Shown here piece by piece: positions 8,154 through 16,468 of a stretch of 64,000 nucleotides of DNA. The number at the start of each line of letters is the position of its first letter. Position 1 is the first letter of the stretch. The DNA lies in contig NZ_PDJJ01000001.1 of the NCBI RefSeq assembly GCF_002563715.1, positions 2,480,001 through 2,544,000 of the forward strand, written 5' to 3'. This DNA comes from Isoptericola jiangsuensis (GTDB lineage: Bacteria > Actinomycetota > Actinomycetes > Actinomycetales > Cellulomonadaceae). Position numbers and translations under genes: made by a program. The notes below the pieces were generated by a model. That model ran no database searches. It was not told where the DNA came from and saw nothing but the letters and a program-made list of their open reading frames with translations.

Positions 8154-8570
8154 TCAGCGCTCCCCCACGGGGCCGGCGTCCGGGACCGCGCGCTCCCGGC
8201 CGATCCGCCCCAGGTGTGTGTGGGTGAAGTCCTCCATCTTGAGCCCGTAGCCCAGCGCCCGGTCGACGGCGACGTGGAACGCCCAGCACGCCGCGAGGAG
8301 CGCGACCCAGCCGACGTCGTGGCCTGCGAGCAGCAGGGCGAGGTAGACCGTCACCACCACGGCCGGGCCCGTGTAGCTGTGCACGGCGTTGTAGCCGATC
8401 GCCCCGGCGCGCGGCCCGCGCAGGTAGCCGAGCGCGGAGAGGTCGAACAGCAGGAACGCCGCCAGCAGCGCCCACCAGGGCTGGTCGGCGGCGACCGTGG
8501 CGACGACGACCGCCACGGCGACCGCCCCGTTCTCGACACGCTGGATCGTGGTGACCGTCATGGCTCCCAT
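8154..8570 (-). CDS. DUF4260-type small membrane protein
   Basis: This 138-residue protein has four hydrophobic helices (NGAVAVAVVVATVAA, LLAAFLLFDLSALGYL, VVVTVYLALLL and VALLAACWAFHVAVD) and ends in an extramembrane tail with GYGLKMEDFTHTHLG. The pattern GPRAGAIGYNAVHSY and the HVAVDRALGYGLK segment fit the DUF4260 family, which has no established function. ATG 8570 is the most upstream plausible start; ATG 8561 is an alternative. Neither has a strong ribosome-binding site. Confidence 0.7.
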   Translation of the reverse strand: MGAMTVTTIQRVENGAVAVAVVVATVAADQPWWALLAAFLLFDLSALGYLRGPRAGAIGYNAVHSYTGPAVVVTVYLALLLAGHDVGWVALLAACWAFHVAVDRALGYGLKMEDFTHTHLGRIGRERAVPDAGPVGER

Positions 8571-8724
8571 GCTGCCCGCCGCGCGGTCCCGGCGGAACCC
8601 CGGGTCGGCGGCCCTCCTGCGGCACGGCACCCCCGCCGAGGTGCGGTCCGGGCCGCGGCACGGCCGGACCCGACCTGACACGCGTCGGACTCGACCACGA
8701 CGGCCGCGTGCGTAGCCTGAGGGC

Positions 8725-9687
8725 ATGGCGCCGCCCGTCGACCCGCACGACACCGGTGACGCGCGCCCGCCCACCGCCGACGTCGTGCACACGTGGCGGC
8801 CCGACCACCCGACCGACGTGGTCACGACGCTCGCGCCCCTGCGGCGGGGCCGCCGCGACCCGACGCACCAGGTGGCGGGCCGCGCGGTGTGGCGGACCAC
8901 CCTCACCGACGCCGGGCCCGCGACGACGCTCCTGACGCCGGGCGACGACGGCACGATCACGTGCCGCGCCTGGGGCGAGGGTGCGCGCGCCGCCGTCGGG
9001 CTCGCGCCGGACCTGTGCGGCGCGAGCGACGACCCGACGGGGTTCGCCCCGGACCTGCCGCTGCTCGCCGACCTGCACCGTCGGTACCCCGCCGTCCGGG
9101 TGCCGCGCAGCGGGCGGGTGCTGGAGGCGCTGGTGCCCGCGATCATCGAGCAGCGCGTCATCGGCGTCCAGGCGCAGGCCGGGTGGCGGCAGCTGGTGGC
9201 ACGGTTCGGCACCCCGGCCCCGGGCCCGACGCCCGTCCCGATGCGGGTGGTGCCGTCGGCGCGCCAGTGGGCCCGGCTGCCGGTGTGGGAGTGGCACCGG
9301 GCCGGGATCGACCCGGGCCGGGCCCGCACGGTGACGCGGTGCGCCGAGGTCGCGCCGAGCCTCGAGCGGCTGGCCGCGCTGGCGCCACCGGAGGCCGCCG
9401 TGCGGATGATGTCGCTGCCCGGCGTGGGCGTCTGGACGGCGGCCGAGGTCGGTCAGCGGGCCCTGGGCGACGCCGACGCCCTGTCCGTCGGGGACTTCCA
9501 CCTGGCACGCGTGGTCGGGCAGGTGCTCGCGGGTCGTCCGTTCGACGACGCGGAGATGGTCGCGACGCTGGAACCGTACCGCCCGCACCGCGGCCGGGTC
9601 GTGCGGCTGCTGGAGGTGGGCGGCCTGTGGGACGCCGTGCCGCGCCGGTCGCCGCGGCCCACGTTCGTCGACCACCGGCGCCACTGA
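8725..9687 (+). CDS. DNA-3-methyladenine glycosylase II family (AlkA-like, HhH-GPD)
   Basis: The 320-residue protein is probably a base-excision repair glycosylase removing alkylated purines. The helix-hairpin-helix lies at about 231-242 (LPGVGVWTAAEV) and the catalytic Asp257 lies in LSVGDFHLARVVG. It lacks the extra Ada and AraC domains of fused AlkA proteins. ATG 8725 lies six bases after TAGCCT (8713-8718), so translation is probably leaderless. It is a single gene, convergent with csbD and separated from it by a terminator. Confidence 0.85.
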   Translation: MAPPVDPHDTGDARPPTADVVHTWRPDHPTDVVTTLAPLRRGRRDPTHQVAGRAVWRTTLTDAGPATTLLTPGDDGTITCRAWGEGARAAVGLAPDLCGASDDPTGFAPDLPLLADLHRRYPAVRVPRSGRVLEALVPAIIEQRVIGVQAQAGWRQLVARFGTPAPGPTPVPMRVVPSARQWARLPVWEWHRAGIDPGRARTVTRCAEVAPSLERLAALAPPEAAVRMMSLPGVGVWTAAEVGQRALGDADALSVGDFHLARVVGQVLAGRPFDDAEMVATLEPYRPHRGRVVRLLEVGGLWDAVPRRSPRPTFVDHRRH

Positions 9688-9718
9688 GCCGAACTCGGCG
9701 ACGCTGCCCGGGCGCACG

Positions 9719-9751
9719 ACGGGGCGGCACCGTCGCGCGGTGCCGCCCCGT
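9719..9751. terminator. Bidirectional terminator between the glycosylase and CsbD genes
   Basis: A perfect 14-bp stem (9719-9732 with 9738-9751) closes on a TCGCG loop between two convergent genes. Confidence 0.85.
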
Positions 9752-9762
9752 GATCGTGGCTG

Positions 9763-9936
9763 CTACTTCTTGAAGGCGTCCCGGACGTCGTCGCCGGCCT
9801 GCTTGATGTTGGCGGCCGACTGGTCGGCCTGACCTTCGGCCTCGAGCCGCTCGTTGTCGGTCGCCTTGCCGGTGGTCTCCTTGACCTTGCCGACGGCCTC
9901 CTCGGCCTTGTGCTTGGCCTTGTCACCGATGCTCAT
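9763..9936 (-). CDS. CsbD family stress-response protein
   Basis: This 57-residue hydrophilic protein carries the CsbD pattern GDKAKHKAEEAVGKVKETTG followed by an acidic middle and a Lys-rich end. CsbD-like proteins are abundant general-stress proteins of unknown mechanism. ATG 9936 is preceded by GAGGAGG with seven bases of spacing, a very strong ribosome-binding site that fits high expression. Confidence 0.9.
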   Translation of the reverse strand: MSIGDKAKHKAEEAVGKVKETTGKATDNERLEAEGQADQSAANIKQAGDDVRDAFKK

Positions 9937-10029
9937 GGGCAACCTCCTCGTTCTCGGGTACCTGTCGACGCTATCCCCGGGCAACCCTGCACGCATCTGC
10001 AAGGGGGTCCCGCCGGTACGGTGGGCTGC

Positions 10030-10539
10030 ATGCCCGCCCGTCGTACCCCCCGCGTCGTCCGCAGCGCCGTGCCGGTCACCGGCCCGGAGAAGATCCTCGC
10101 GGGCGCCGAGCTCGCCGACGGCCGCTGGGCCGTCGCCACCACCGCTGACCTCGCGGTCGTCCTCGCACCGCCCGGCAACGGCCTCACGCTGCGCCGCCCG
10201 TGGTGCGACGTCGACCGGGCGGCGTTCGACCCGCACCGGTCGGTGGTCGTCGTCGAGTGGGTGGACGCGACGCCCGCCCTGACGCTCCCGCTGGCCGACG
10301 CGACCGCGACGAACCTGCCCGCCGTCGTGCACGAGCGGGTCCTGCGCTCCGTCGTCCTGGCCGAGACCGTGACGGTCCCCACGGGCACCGTGAAGGTCGC
10401 CGTGCGGCGTGACCGTGACGGCTCGCTGTTCTCGCAGGCGGTCGCCGGGCAGGGCGTGGACCTGGCAGATCACGCCGTCGCGGACGTGGTGGACGCCACG
10501 GAGTCGAGGCTCCGGGAGGCGTGCGGACTACCCCTGTAG
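10030..10539 (+). CDS. Conserved hypothetical protein
   Basis: The 169-residue protein has no recognised domain, signal peptide or membrane helix. It begins with a basic stretch (PARRTPRVVRSAVPV) followed by alternating beta-type segments (ILAGAELADGRWAVATTADLAVVLA, VVVVEWVDATPALTLPLAD) and a C-terminal helix. ATG 10030 lies seven bases after TACGGT (10017-10022), consistent with a leaderless message; the frame is open further upstream without a better start. It sits directly before tRNA-Asn, and its role is unknown. Confidence 0.75.
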   Translation: MPARRTPRVVRSAVPVTGPEKILAGAELADGRWAVATTADLAVVLAPPGNGLTLRRPWCDVDRAAFDPHRSVVVVEWVDATPALTLPLADATATNLPAVVHERVLRSVVLAETVTVPTGTVKVAVRRDRDGSLFSQAVAGQGVDLADHAVADVVDATESRLREACGLPL

Positions 10540-10589
10540 ACCTGGTACTGTTATCTCCGGTTCGAGGCGCGCAGAGCGCAGCGAAACGA

Positions 10590-10662
<73 letters not shown>

Positions 10663-10672
10663 CTCTACCCGG

Positions 10673-10704
10673 AGGCCCGGTGACTCGCTCGAGTCACCGG
10701 GCCT
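10673..10704 (+). terminator. Terminator after tRNA-Asn
   Basis: A perfect 14-bp stem (10673-10686 with 10691-10704) with a GCTC loop is followed by TTCGTCG. Confidence 0.85.
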
Positions 10705-10761
10705 TCGTCGTGCGGTGGAGGGACGTCCCGGGCGAGGCCGGTCCTGCGCCAGAATCCTCCC

Positions 10762-11112
10762 GTGACGCACGTGACCCCGAGCACCGTCGCGCGGCTGGAG
10801 GGCAGCCCGACGAACGCGGCACTGCTCGCGGGCGCCGCCGTCGACGGCTCGCTGTGGGAGCCGCCGGCCGACCCCGCGCTCCACCCGTCGAGCAACCGCT
10901 GGGCCGAGGCCGTCGCCCGGCGGGCGGTGCGCCAGGAGCCCCTCGGCACGCGGTGGGGTCGTCAGCCCGGCGTGCTCATCCGGCCTCGCGCGCCGCGCGG
11001 GCGGCGTCGACCTCGGTCGTGGCGCCCGACGTCGACAGCTCGCCGGCCGACGACTCCAGGTGGGCGCGCACGAACCAGTGGAACTGCTCCAGCTCGCGCA
11101 GGTTGCCGATGA
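10762..11112 (+). CDS. Candidate small hypothetical protein overlapping dps antisense (uncertain)
   Basis: GTG 10762 lies six bases after CAGAAT (10750-10755), the same leaderless layout as many genes here. The first 70 or so residues (THVTPSTVARLEGSPTNAAL and PSSNRWAEAVARRAVRQEPL) have ordinary protein composition. Residues after about 72 lie opposite the dps 3' end and become Arg/Pro/Thr rich, as expected of an antisense shadow. It may be a short real gene whose end was lost by a frameshift, or a pseudogene. I recognise no family. Confidence 0.35.
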   Translation: MTHVTPSTVARLEGSPTNAALLAGAAVDGSLWEPPADPALHPSSNRWAEAVARRAVRQEPLGTRWGRQPGVLIRPRAPRGRRRPRSWRPTSTARRPTTPGGRARTSGTAPARAGCR

Positions 11113-11542
11113 GCAGGTCGTTGGTGACGTCGTCGAGCTCCGCCGTGGCGTCGGCGGCGGCGCGGTGCGCCGTGATGACGCCCTGGTAGACCTCGTCGAG
11201 CGCGCCCAGGTGCTCGATGGTGGTGGCGCGTCCCAGGCTGTAGTCCTCCCAGGTGCGGGCCGCGACCAGCGCTCCGGGGGTGCCGACCGGCTCGCCGCCG
11301 AGCGTCGCGATGCGCTCGGCGACGTCGTCGGCCATGAGGCGCACGGCGTCGACCTGCGGGTCGAGCATCTCGTGGACGGCGATGAAGTGCGGTCCGACGA
11401 CGTTCCAGTGCACGTGCTTGAGGGTGAGGTGCAGGTCCGTCAGCGAGTTGAGCCGGTCCTGGAGGATGGCGGCGACCTTCGCGCCGTCCTCGGGGGTGAG
11501 GGACGGGACGGTGTAGGTGGGCAGGTTCTTGCCGGTGGGCAT
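10976..11542 (-). CDS. dps: Dps family DNA-binding ferritin-like protein
   Basis: The 188-residue protein forms the Dps dodecamer that oxidises and stores iron and protects DNA during starvation and oxidative stress. The ferroxidase residues lie in KHVHWNVVGPHFIAVHEMLD, with His45 and His57, followed by DDVAERI. The C-terminal tail is extended (STSGATTEVDAARAAREAG), and the N-terminal stretch MPTGKNLPTYTVP is mobile-type. ATG 11542 has AAGGAG six bases upstream. It lies downstream of dnaG but is separated by a hairpin and probably has its own promoter. Confidence 0.93.
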   Translation of the reverse strand: MPTGKNLPTYTVPSLTPEDGAKVAAILQDRLNSLTDLHLTLKHVHWNVVGPHFIAVHEMLDPQVDAVRLMADDVAERIATLGGEPVGTPGALVAARTWEDYSLGRATTIEHLGALDEVYQGVITAHRAAADATAELDDVTNDLLIGNLRELEQFHWFVRAHLESSAGELSTSGATTEVDAARAAREAG

Positions 11543-11582
11543 CACGAACTCCTTCGACGGGACGTCTCCCCATCGTGTCCGT

Positions 11583-11614
11583 GCGCGGCGCGCACCGCGA
11601 CCGGAGCGCCGCGC
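11583..11614 (-). terminator. Hairpin between dnaG and dps
   Basis: A 9-bp perfect GC stem (11583-11591 with 11606-11614) lies just after the dnaG stop on the - strand, in the position of a terminator. Confidence 0.45.
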
Positions 11615-11625
11615 GGGCGACGCGG

Positions 11626-13557
11626 TCAGACGCTCTCGCGGAGCCGACGCCGCTCGGCCTCGATGGTGAGGAGCTCGGAGAACGCCTCCTGGTAGCCGCC
11701 CGGGTCGGCGGCAGGGTCGAGGCGCTGCACGCGGCTCTTGGCGTCGGCGATGCGACGCGTGAGGCCGAGGTCGGCGACCTTGCGCACGACGTCGGCGACG
11801 TACGCGGCGATCGCGGACTCGCGGTCCTCCGGCACGGGTGCGACCGACAGCTCGGTGACCAGCGGCGCGACGGCGTCCCCGGCCTCGGTGACGACGGCCT
11901 CCACCCAGCGCCCGCCACCGAGCCCGGCACCGGTGGTCACTCCCCCGGCGGCGCGGACGGCGGCGTGCACGGCCCGCCAGGCGGGGGTGGCGAACGCGTC
12001 GGCGCCGAGGTCGTCGAACGTGACCGGTACGTGCTGCGGGTACTGCAGGACGACGACGAGCGCGAGCCGCTCGATGCGGGCGACCGGGGCGGACGGGTCG
12101 GGCGCGGCGAGCACCGGACCGCTCGTCGCGGCCTGGTCGGACGGCGCGGGACGCTCGTCGACGCGCCGCGCCGGGGTGCCGCGCGTCGACGAGCGTCCGA
12201 CCTCCCGGCGCACCTCCTCCGGGTCGAGGCCGATCCAGCGGGCGAGGTTGCGCGTGTACCCGAGCTGCATCGACCGGTCGCGGATGCCCGCCACCAGCGG
12301 CGCGGCCGAGCGCAGCGCGCCGACGCGTCCCTCGACGGTGTCGAGGTCGAACTCGCGCAGGGTGGTGCGGATGACGAACTCGAACAGCGGCACGCGGCCG
12401 TCGACCAGCGCGCGCACCGCCTCGGGTCCGCGGGCCATGCGCAGGTCGCACGGGTCCATGCCGCTCGGCTCCACCGCGACGAACGTCTGCGCGTGGAACC
12501 GCTGGTCCTCGCCGAAGGCGCGGATCGCGGCCTTCTGCCCGGCGGCGTCGCCGTCGAACGTGAAGATGACCTCGCCGCCGAGCGACGCCCCGGACGCGAG
12601 CTGGAGCCCGCCCCCGGCGGTGGTGTCACCGAGGAGCCGGCGCACCACCTTCGCGTGGTCACCGCCGAACGCGGTACCGCACGTCGCCACGGCGACGTCC
12701 ACGCCCGACAGGTGCGCGGCCATCACGTCGGTGTACCCCTCGACGATGACGACCCGCTTCGACTGCGCGATCGCACGCTTGGCGAGGTCGATGCCGTAGA
12801 GCACCTGCGCCTTCTTGTAGAGCGTGGTCTCGGGGGTGTTGAGGTACTTGGGGCCCTGGTCGGACTCGAACAGGCGACGCGCGCCGAACCCGATGACGGC
12901 ACCCGTCACGTCGCGGATCGGCCACACGAGACGCCCGCGGAACCGGTCGTAGACGCCGCGCTGCCCCTGGCTGACCAGCCCGGACGCGATGAGCTCCGGC
13001 TGCGTGAAGCCCCGGCCCTGGAGGTGCCGCATGAGCGAATCCCACCCGGTGGGCGCGAACCCGACGCCGAACGTCTCCGCGTCGGCGCGCTCGAAGCTGC
13101 GCTCCGCGAGGAACGCCCGCGCGGCCGGGGCGTCCGGCCCGAACAGCTGCTCGGCGTAGAACTCCGCGGCGACCCGGTGCGCCTCCAGCAGCCGCTGGCG
13201 GCGGCCCGGCTCCTCGCGCGGACCACGCTGCGCCGCCGCGCCCGTGCGGGAGTCCTCGTAGCGGAGCTGGATGCCGACCTGCGCCGCCAGGTGCTCCACG
13301 GCGTCCGTGAAGCCCATGCCGTCGATCTTCTGCACGAACGAGATGACGTCGCCGCCCTCGCCGCAGCCGAAGCAGTGCCAGCGCCCCACACCGGGACGGA
13401 CGTGGAACGACGGGGACCGCTCGTCGTGGAACGGGCACAGACCCTTGAGCGAACCCACCCCGGCGGGCTTCAGCGTGACGTGCGCCCCGACGACCTCGTC
13501 GATCCGCGCGCGCTCACGGACCGCCTCCACGTCCTCCCGCTTGATGAGCCCAGCCAC
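11626..13557 (-). CDS. dnaG: DNA primase
   Basis: This 643-residue enzyme makes RNA primers for replication. The N-terminal zinc ribbon uses Cys41, His44, Cys62 and Cys65 (CPFH and CFGC). The TOPRIM domain follows, with Glu273 in IVEGYTDVM and the DxD pair Asp335/Asp337 in FTFDGDAAG. The C-terminal third is the helicase-binding region and is Ala/Pro rich around 430-460. GTG 13557 lies six bases after TAGACT on the - strand, indicating a leaderless message. It sits downstream of dgt, a common actinobacterial order. Confidence 0.96.
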   Translation of the reverse strand: MAGLIKREDVEAVRERARIDEVVGAHVTLKPAGVGSLKGLCPFHDERSPSFHVRPGVGRWHCFGCGEGGDVISFVQKIDGMGFTDAVEHLAAQVGIQLRYEDSRTGAAAQRGPREEPGRRQRLLEAHRVAAEFYAEQLFGPDAPAARAFLAERSFERADAETFGVGFAPTGWDSLMRHLQGRGFTQPELIASGLVSQGQRGVYDRFRGRLVWPIRDVTGAVIGFGARRLFESDQGPKYLNTPETTLYKKAQVLYGIDLAKRAIAQSKRVVIVEGYTDVMAAHLSGVDVAVATCGTAFGGDHAKVVRRLLGDTTAGGGLQLASGASLGGEVIFTFDGDAAGQKAAIRAFGEDQRFHAQTFVAVEPSGMDPCDLRMARGPEAVRALVDGRVPLFEFVIRTTLREFDLDTVEGRVGALRSAAPLVAGIRDRSMQLGYTRNLARWIGLDPEEVRREVGRSSTRGTPARRVDERPAPSDQAATSGPVLAAPDPSAPVARIERLALVVVLQYPQHVPVTFDDLGADAFATPAWRAVHAAVRAAGGVTTGAGLGGGRWVEAVVTEAGDAVAPLVTELSVAPVPEDRESAIAAYVADVVRKVADLGLTRRIADAKSRVQRLDPAADPGGYQEAFSELLTIEAERRRLRESV

Positions 13558-13591
13558 GTGCGCAGTCTAGATCCCGACGGGCCCCTCCGGA

Positions 13592-13610
13592 CGCGCCCCG
13601 GAAGGGCGCG
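13592..13610 (-). terminator. Small hairpin after dgt
   Basis: A 7-bp stem CGCGCCC/GGGCGCG with a CGGAA loop lies between the dgt stop and the dnaG promoter. It is a weak terminator candidate. Confidence 0.35.
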
Positions 13611-13615
13611 AGGAG

Positions 13616-14947
13616 TCAGTCGCGGCCGAGCAGGCGGGCGTGCAGCTGGGTGGCCGACACGTCCGTGAGGGACGCCACCTGGTCCACCACGACACGCAGC
13701 CGCGCCGCGTCGTCGGCGGCCTCGCGCCAGTCCGCCGCGAACTGCGGCTCCAGCGCCACCGGCGCCCGGTCGCTCAGCACGTCGACGAGGTCCGCGACGA
13801 TCTCCCGCTGCGCCGTGTACAGCGGCTCCGCCTCGCGCGGCGCCATGACGTACGCCACCGCGACGCCCTTGAGGGCCAGGATCTCCTCGGCCGTCTCGTC
13901 CGGCACCACGAGCCGCGCCGAGTACCGGGTGAGCGGCCCGTCGCCGTACCGCTCCCGCGTCGCGCGCTGGGCGGCGCCGCTGAACCGGCCGATGAGCTGG
14001 CTGGTGGCGTCCTTGAGGGCCGCGAGCGCCCGGCGCGACCCGTCGTACTCGGTGACGAGGTAGCCGGTGTCCCGCAGCCGGCACAGGGCGGCGTCGAGGG
14101 CGTCGGGGTCGTGCCAGTCGCCGTACCAGGCGCGCACATGCTCGACGACGCGGGACCGCTCCTCGGCGTCGTCGAGGACCCGCAGGTCGAGGCGGCTGCC
14201 CACGACGGCGTCCTCCACGTCGTGCACGGAGTAGCTGATGTCGTCGGCGAGGTCCATGACCTGCGCCTCCATGCACCGCACTCCCCCGGCGGGCGCGCCC
14301 TCGCGCAGCCAGGTGTACACCTCGGTGTCGTCCGGGTAGACGCCGAACTTGTGGGTGGGGCGGCCGTCGGGGCGGGCGGGGCCGTCGCCGAGCCGCCACG
14401 GGTACTTCACGCTGGCGTCGAGGGAGGCGCGGGTGAGGTTGAGGCCGCGGGGTGCGCCGTCGTCGGCGACGATCTTGGGTTCGAGGCGGGTGAGCAGGCG
14501 CAGGGTCTGCGCGTTGCCCTCGAAGCCGCCGATGTCGCCCGCGAGCTCGGCGAGCGCCCGTTCGCCGTTGTGGCCGAACGGCGGGTGGCCGATGTCGTGG
14601 GTGAGGCAGGCGGTGTCGACGAGGTCGGGGTCGCAGCCGAGCGCGCGGCCCATCTCGCGGCCGACCTGCGCGACCTCGAGGGAGTGCGTGAGGCGGGTGC
14701 GGACGAAGTCGTCGCTGCCCGGGGTGAGGACCTGCGTCTTCGCGCCGAGGCGGCGCAGCCCGGACGAGTGGACCACGCGGGCCCGGTCCCGCTCGAACGG
14801 GGTGCGGTCCTTCGACTTCGGGGGCTCGAAGTGCCAACGTTCGACGTCGTGGTCGCCGTAGGACGGGGTGCCCCGCTCGCCGGGGGCGGGGCGCGGACCG
14901 GTGCCGACCACGGTGGGGTCGAACGCGTCCTGCGAGAACGTCTGCAC
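13616..14947 (-). CDS. dgt: dGTPase-like deoxynucleoside triphosphate triphosphohydrolase
   Basis: The 443-residue HD-domain enzyme cleaves dNTPs to nucleosides and triphosphate, controlling nucleotide pools or clearing damaged dNTPs. Metal ligands are His88 in RLTHSLEVAQVG and His117-Asp118 in CLTHDIGHPPFGHNGE. The N-terminal GDHDVERWHFEPPKSKDRTP segment is typical of actinobacterial members. GTG 14947 follows TAGGCT by six bases, another leaderless layout. It is transcribed toward dnaG, 58 nt away. Confidence 0.93.
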   Translation of the reverse strand: MQTFSQDAFDPTVVGTGPRPAPGERGTPSYGDHDVERWHFEPPKSKDRTPFERDRARVVHSSGLRRLGAKTQVLTPGSDDFVRTRLTHSLEVAQVGREMGRALGCDPDLVDTACLTHDIGHPPFGHNGERALAELAGDIGGFEGNAQTLRLLTRLEPKIVADDGAPRGLNLTRASLDASVKYPWRLGDGPARPDGRPTHKFGVYPDDTEVYTWLREGAPAGGVRCMEAQVMDLADDISYSVHDVEDAVVGSRLDLRVLDDAEERSRVVEHVRAWYGDWHDPDALDAALCRLRDTGYLVTEYDGSRRALAALKDATSQLIGRFSGAAQRATRERYGDGPLTRYSARLVVPDETAEEILALKGVAVAYVMAPREAEPLYTAQREIVADLVDVLSDRAPVALEPQFAADWREAADDAARLRVVVDQVASLTDVSATQLHARLLGRD

Positions 14948-15030
14948 GGGCGAAGCCTAGCGGCGCGGTCCGACGCCGCGGTGCGCGGGCCCACGGTCGT
15001 CGGCGGCTCGGCCCACGCGGTCCCGCCGGC

Positions 15031-15792
15031 TCAGCCTGCGGGGTCGGACGCCTGCTGCAGCCCGCGGTACACGGCGGTGCGCAGCTCCCCCTCCCACGGG
15101 GCGTACTGCGGCATCCCGACGGCGCGGGCGGCGGCGAGCTCCGCCTCGACGTCGTAGGGGACGCGCACGTGCGTGATGCCGAACGGTGCCGGGTCCGCGG
15201 AGCCCGGCACGCCCTCGAGGACCGCGTACGACGGCGTCGGCTCGTCGAGCGGGTTGCCGACGCTGCCCGTGTTGAACAGGGTGCGGCCGCGGAACGTCTC
15301 CAGGTAGGCGTCGTGCACGTCGCCGTACCCGACGACGTCCGGGGCCGGGCCGGGACCGGTCAGCTCCGTGGTGGCGAACATCCCCGCGAACTCCTCCGGG
15401 GTGTGGTGGAAGAACACCCGGGTGTGCACGCTCGCCGCCGAGGCGTGGAACAGCCGCACCCGTCGTCCGGAGAGCAGCAGGTCGTGGCACAGCGGCTTGC
15501 CGGCCAGCCAGTCCCGCTGGTCGGGGCGGAGCTCGTCGCGCCACCACACCATCTCGGCGGGGCCGTCGTCGCGGATCTGCGGCAGGAAGTCGTCCCAGTT
15601 GCCACGCACGTCGACCTCGCACACCTCGCGCAGCCGGTCGACCACGGCGCTGCCGCGCGGCCCCTTGCCCGCGTCGTCGCCGAGGTTGAGCACGCGGGAG
15701 ATGCCGCGCTCACGGATGTCCGCCAGGACGGCCTCCAGCGCGGTGAGGTTGCCGTGGACGTCGGAGATGACGGCGATCCGTTCGGTGGCCAC
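15031..15792 (-). CDS. Metallophosphoesterase (YfcE/MJ0936-like calcineurin superfamily)
   Basis: The 253-residue protein begins with the metallophosphatase motif ISDVHGN (Asp11, His13), followed by LNLGDDAGKGP and RGNWDDF. These supply the two-metal site for phosphoester hydrolysis; the substrate cannot be predicted. The usual GHTH near the end is replaced by GYGDVHDAY, so the last metal ligands differ from the classical set. GTG 15792 has GGGAG nine bases upstream. It follows the DinB-like gene by 44 nt and may be cotranscribed with it. Confidence 0.82.
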   Translation of the reverse strand: MATERIAVISDVHGNLTALEAVLADIRERGISRVLNLGDDAGKGPRGSAVVDRLREVCEVDVRGNWDDFLPQIRDDGPAEMVWWRDELRPDQRDWLAGKPLCHDLLLSGRRVRLFHASAASVHTRVFFHHTPEEFAGMFATTELTGPGPAPDVVGYGDVHDAYLETFRGRTLFNTGSVGNPLDEPTPSYAVLEGVPGSADPAPFGITHVRVPYDVEAELAAARAVGMPQYAPWEGELRTAVYRGLQQASDPAG

Positions 15793-15836
15793 GGGCCGAT
15801 GCTCCCACAGCGGCGCCCGGTCCGGCCGCACCGCCG

Positions 15837-16340
15837 TCAGCGGCGATCGACCAGGCCGCGCAGGTAGGCGGCCTGCGCCGCGTGCTCCAGCGCGTCCACC
15901 GCGGCACTGACGAGCCGCACCCCGAGCGTGACCGGCGGGTCCCAGCGGCGGTCCACCACGACGTCGAGGTCGGCATCGTCCAGGCCGTCCAGCGCCCCGG
16001 TCACGGCGTCCCCGACGGCATCGACGTAGCCCAGCAGCAGCTCGCCGGGCACCCGGACCCGGGCCACGTCCTCGGGCGCGTGCCCGTAGCCGGAGTCGTC
16101 GGGGCCGAACGGCAGCCCGAACCGGTCGGCCCACCCGTCGGTCCACACCTGGTCGCGGCCGACGGCGGCCGCCACCTGGAGGTCGGTCCCCCGGGCCAGG
16201 TGCCAGACGAGCCACGCGACGGAGTTCGCGCCGGGGTCGGGCCGCCACGCGAGCGCGTCGTCGTCCAGGCCGCGCACGGCCCGGTGCACCGTGGGCCCGA
16301 TGCGGGAGTACAGGTCCTGCAGCACCGCGACGCCGTCCAT
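15837..16340 (-). CDS. DinB-fold protein (DUF664/mycothiol-dependent type)
   Basis: The 167-residue four-helix protein resembles the DinB/YfiT superfamily. Characteristic pieces are VAWLVWHLARGTDLQVAA near residue 45, where His is the usual metal ligand, and DALEHAAQAAYLRGL at the end with a second His. In actinobacteria such proteins include mycothiol-dependent enzymes, but I cannot name a substrate. ATG 16340 has GGAGG five bases upstream. The 128 nt before it hold only promoter-type sequence. Confidence 0.75.
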   Translation of the reverse strand: MDGVAVLQDLYSRIGPTVHRAVRGLDDDALAWRPDPGANSVAWLVWHLARGTDLQVAAAVGRDQVWTDGWADRFGLPFGPDDSGYGHAPEDVARVRVPGELLLGYVDAVGDAVTGALDGLDDADLDVVVDRRWDPPVTLGVRLVSAAVDALEHAAQAAYLRGLVDRR

Positions 16341-16468
16341 CGTCACCTCCGTCCGCGGTCGGCCGGGCGCCGCCGCCGTCCCACCATCGCCCGCGCCCCG
16401 AGCGACCGCGACCCGACGCCGGCGGCTCCGCCCCAGCGTGGCCAAGCCCTCGGGGCCGTCGCAGCGGG

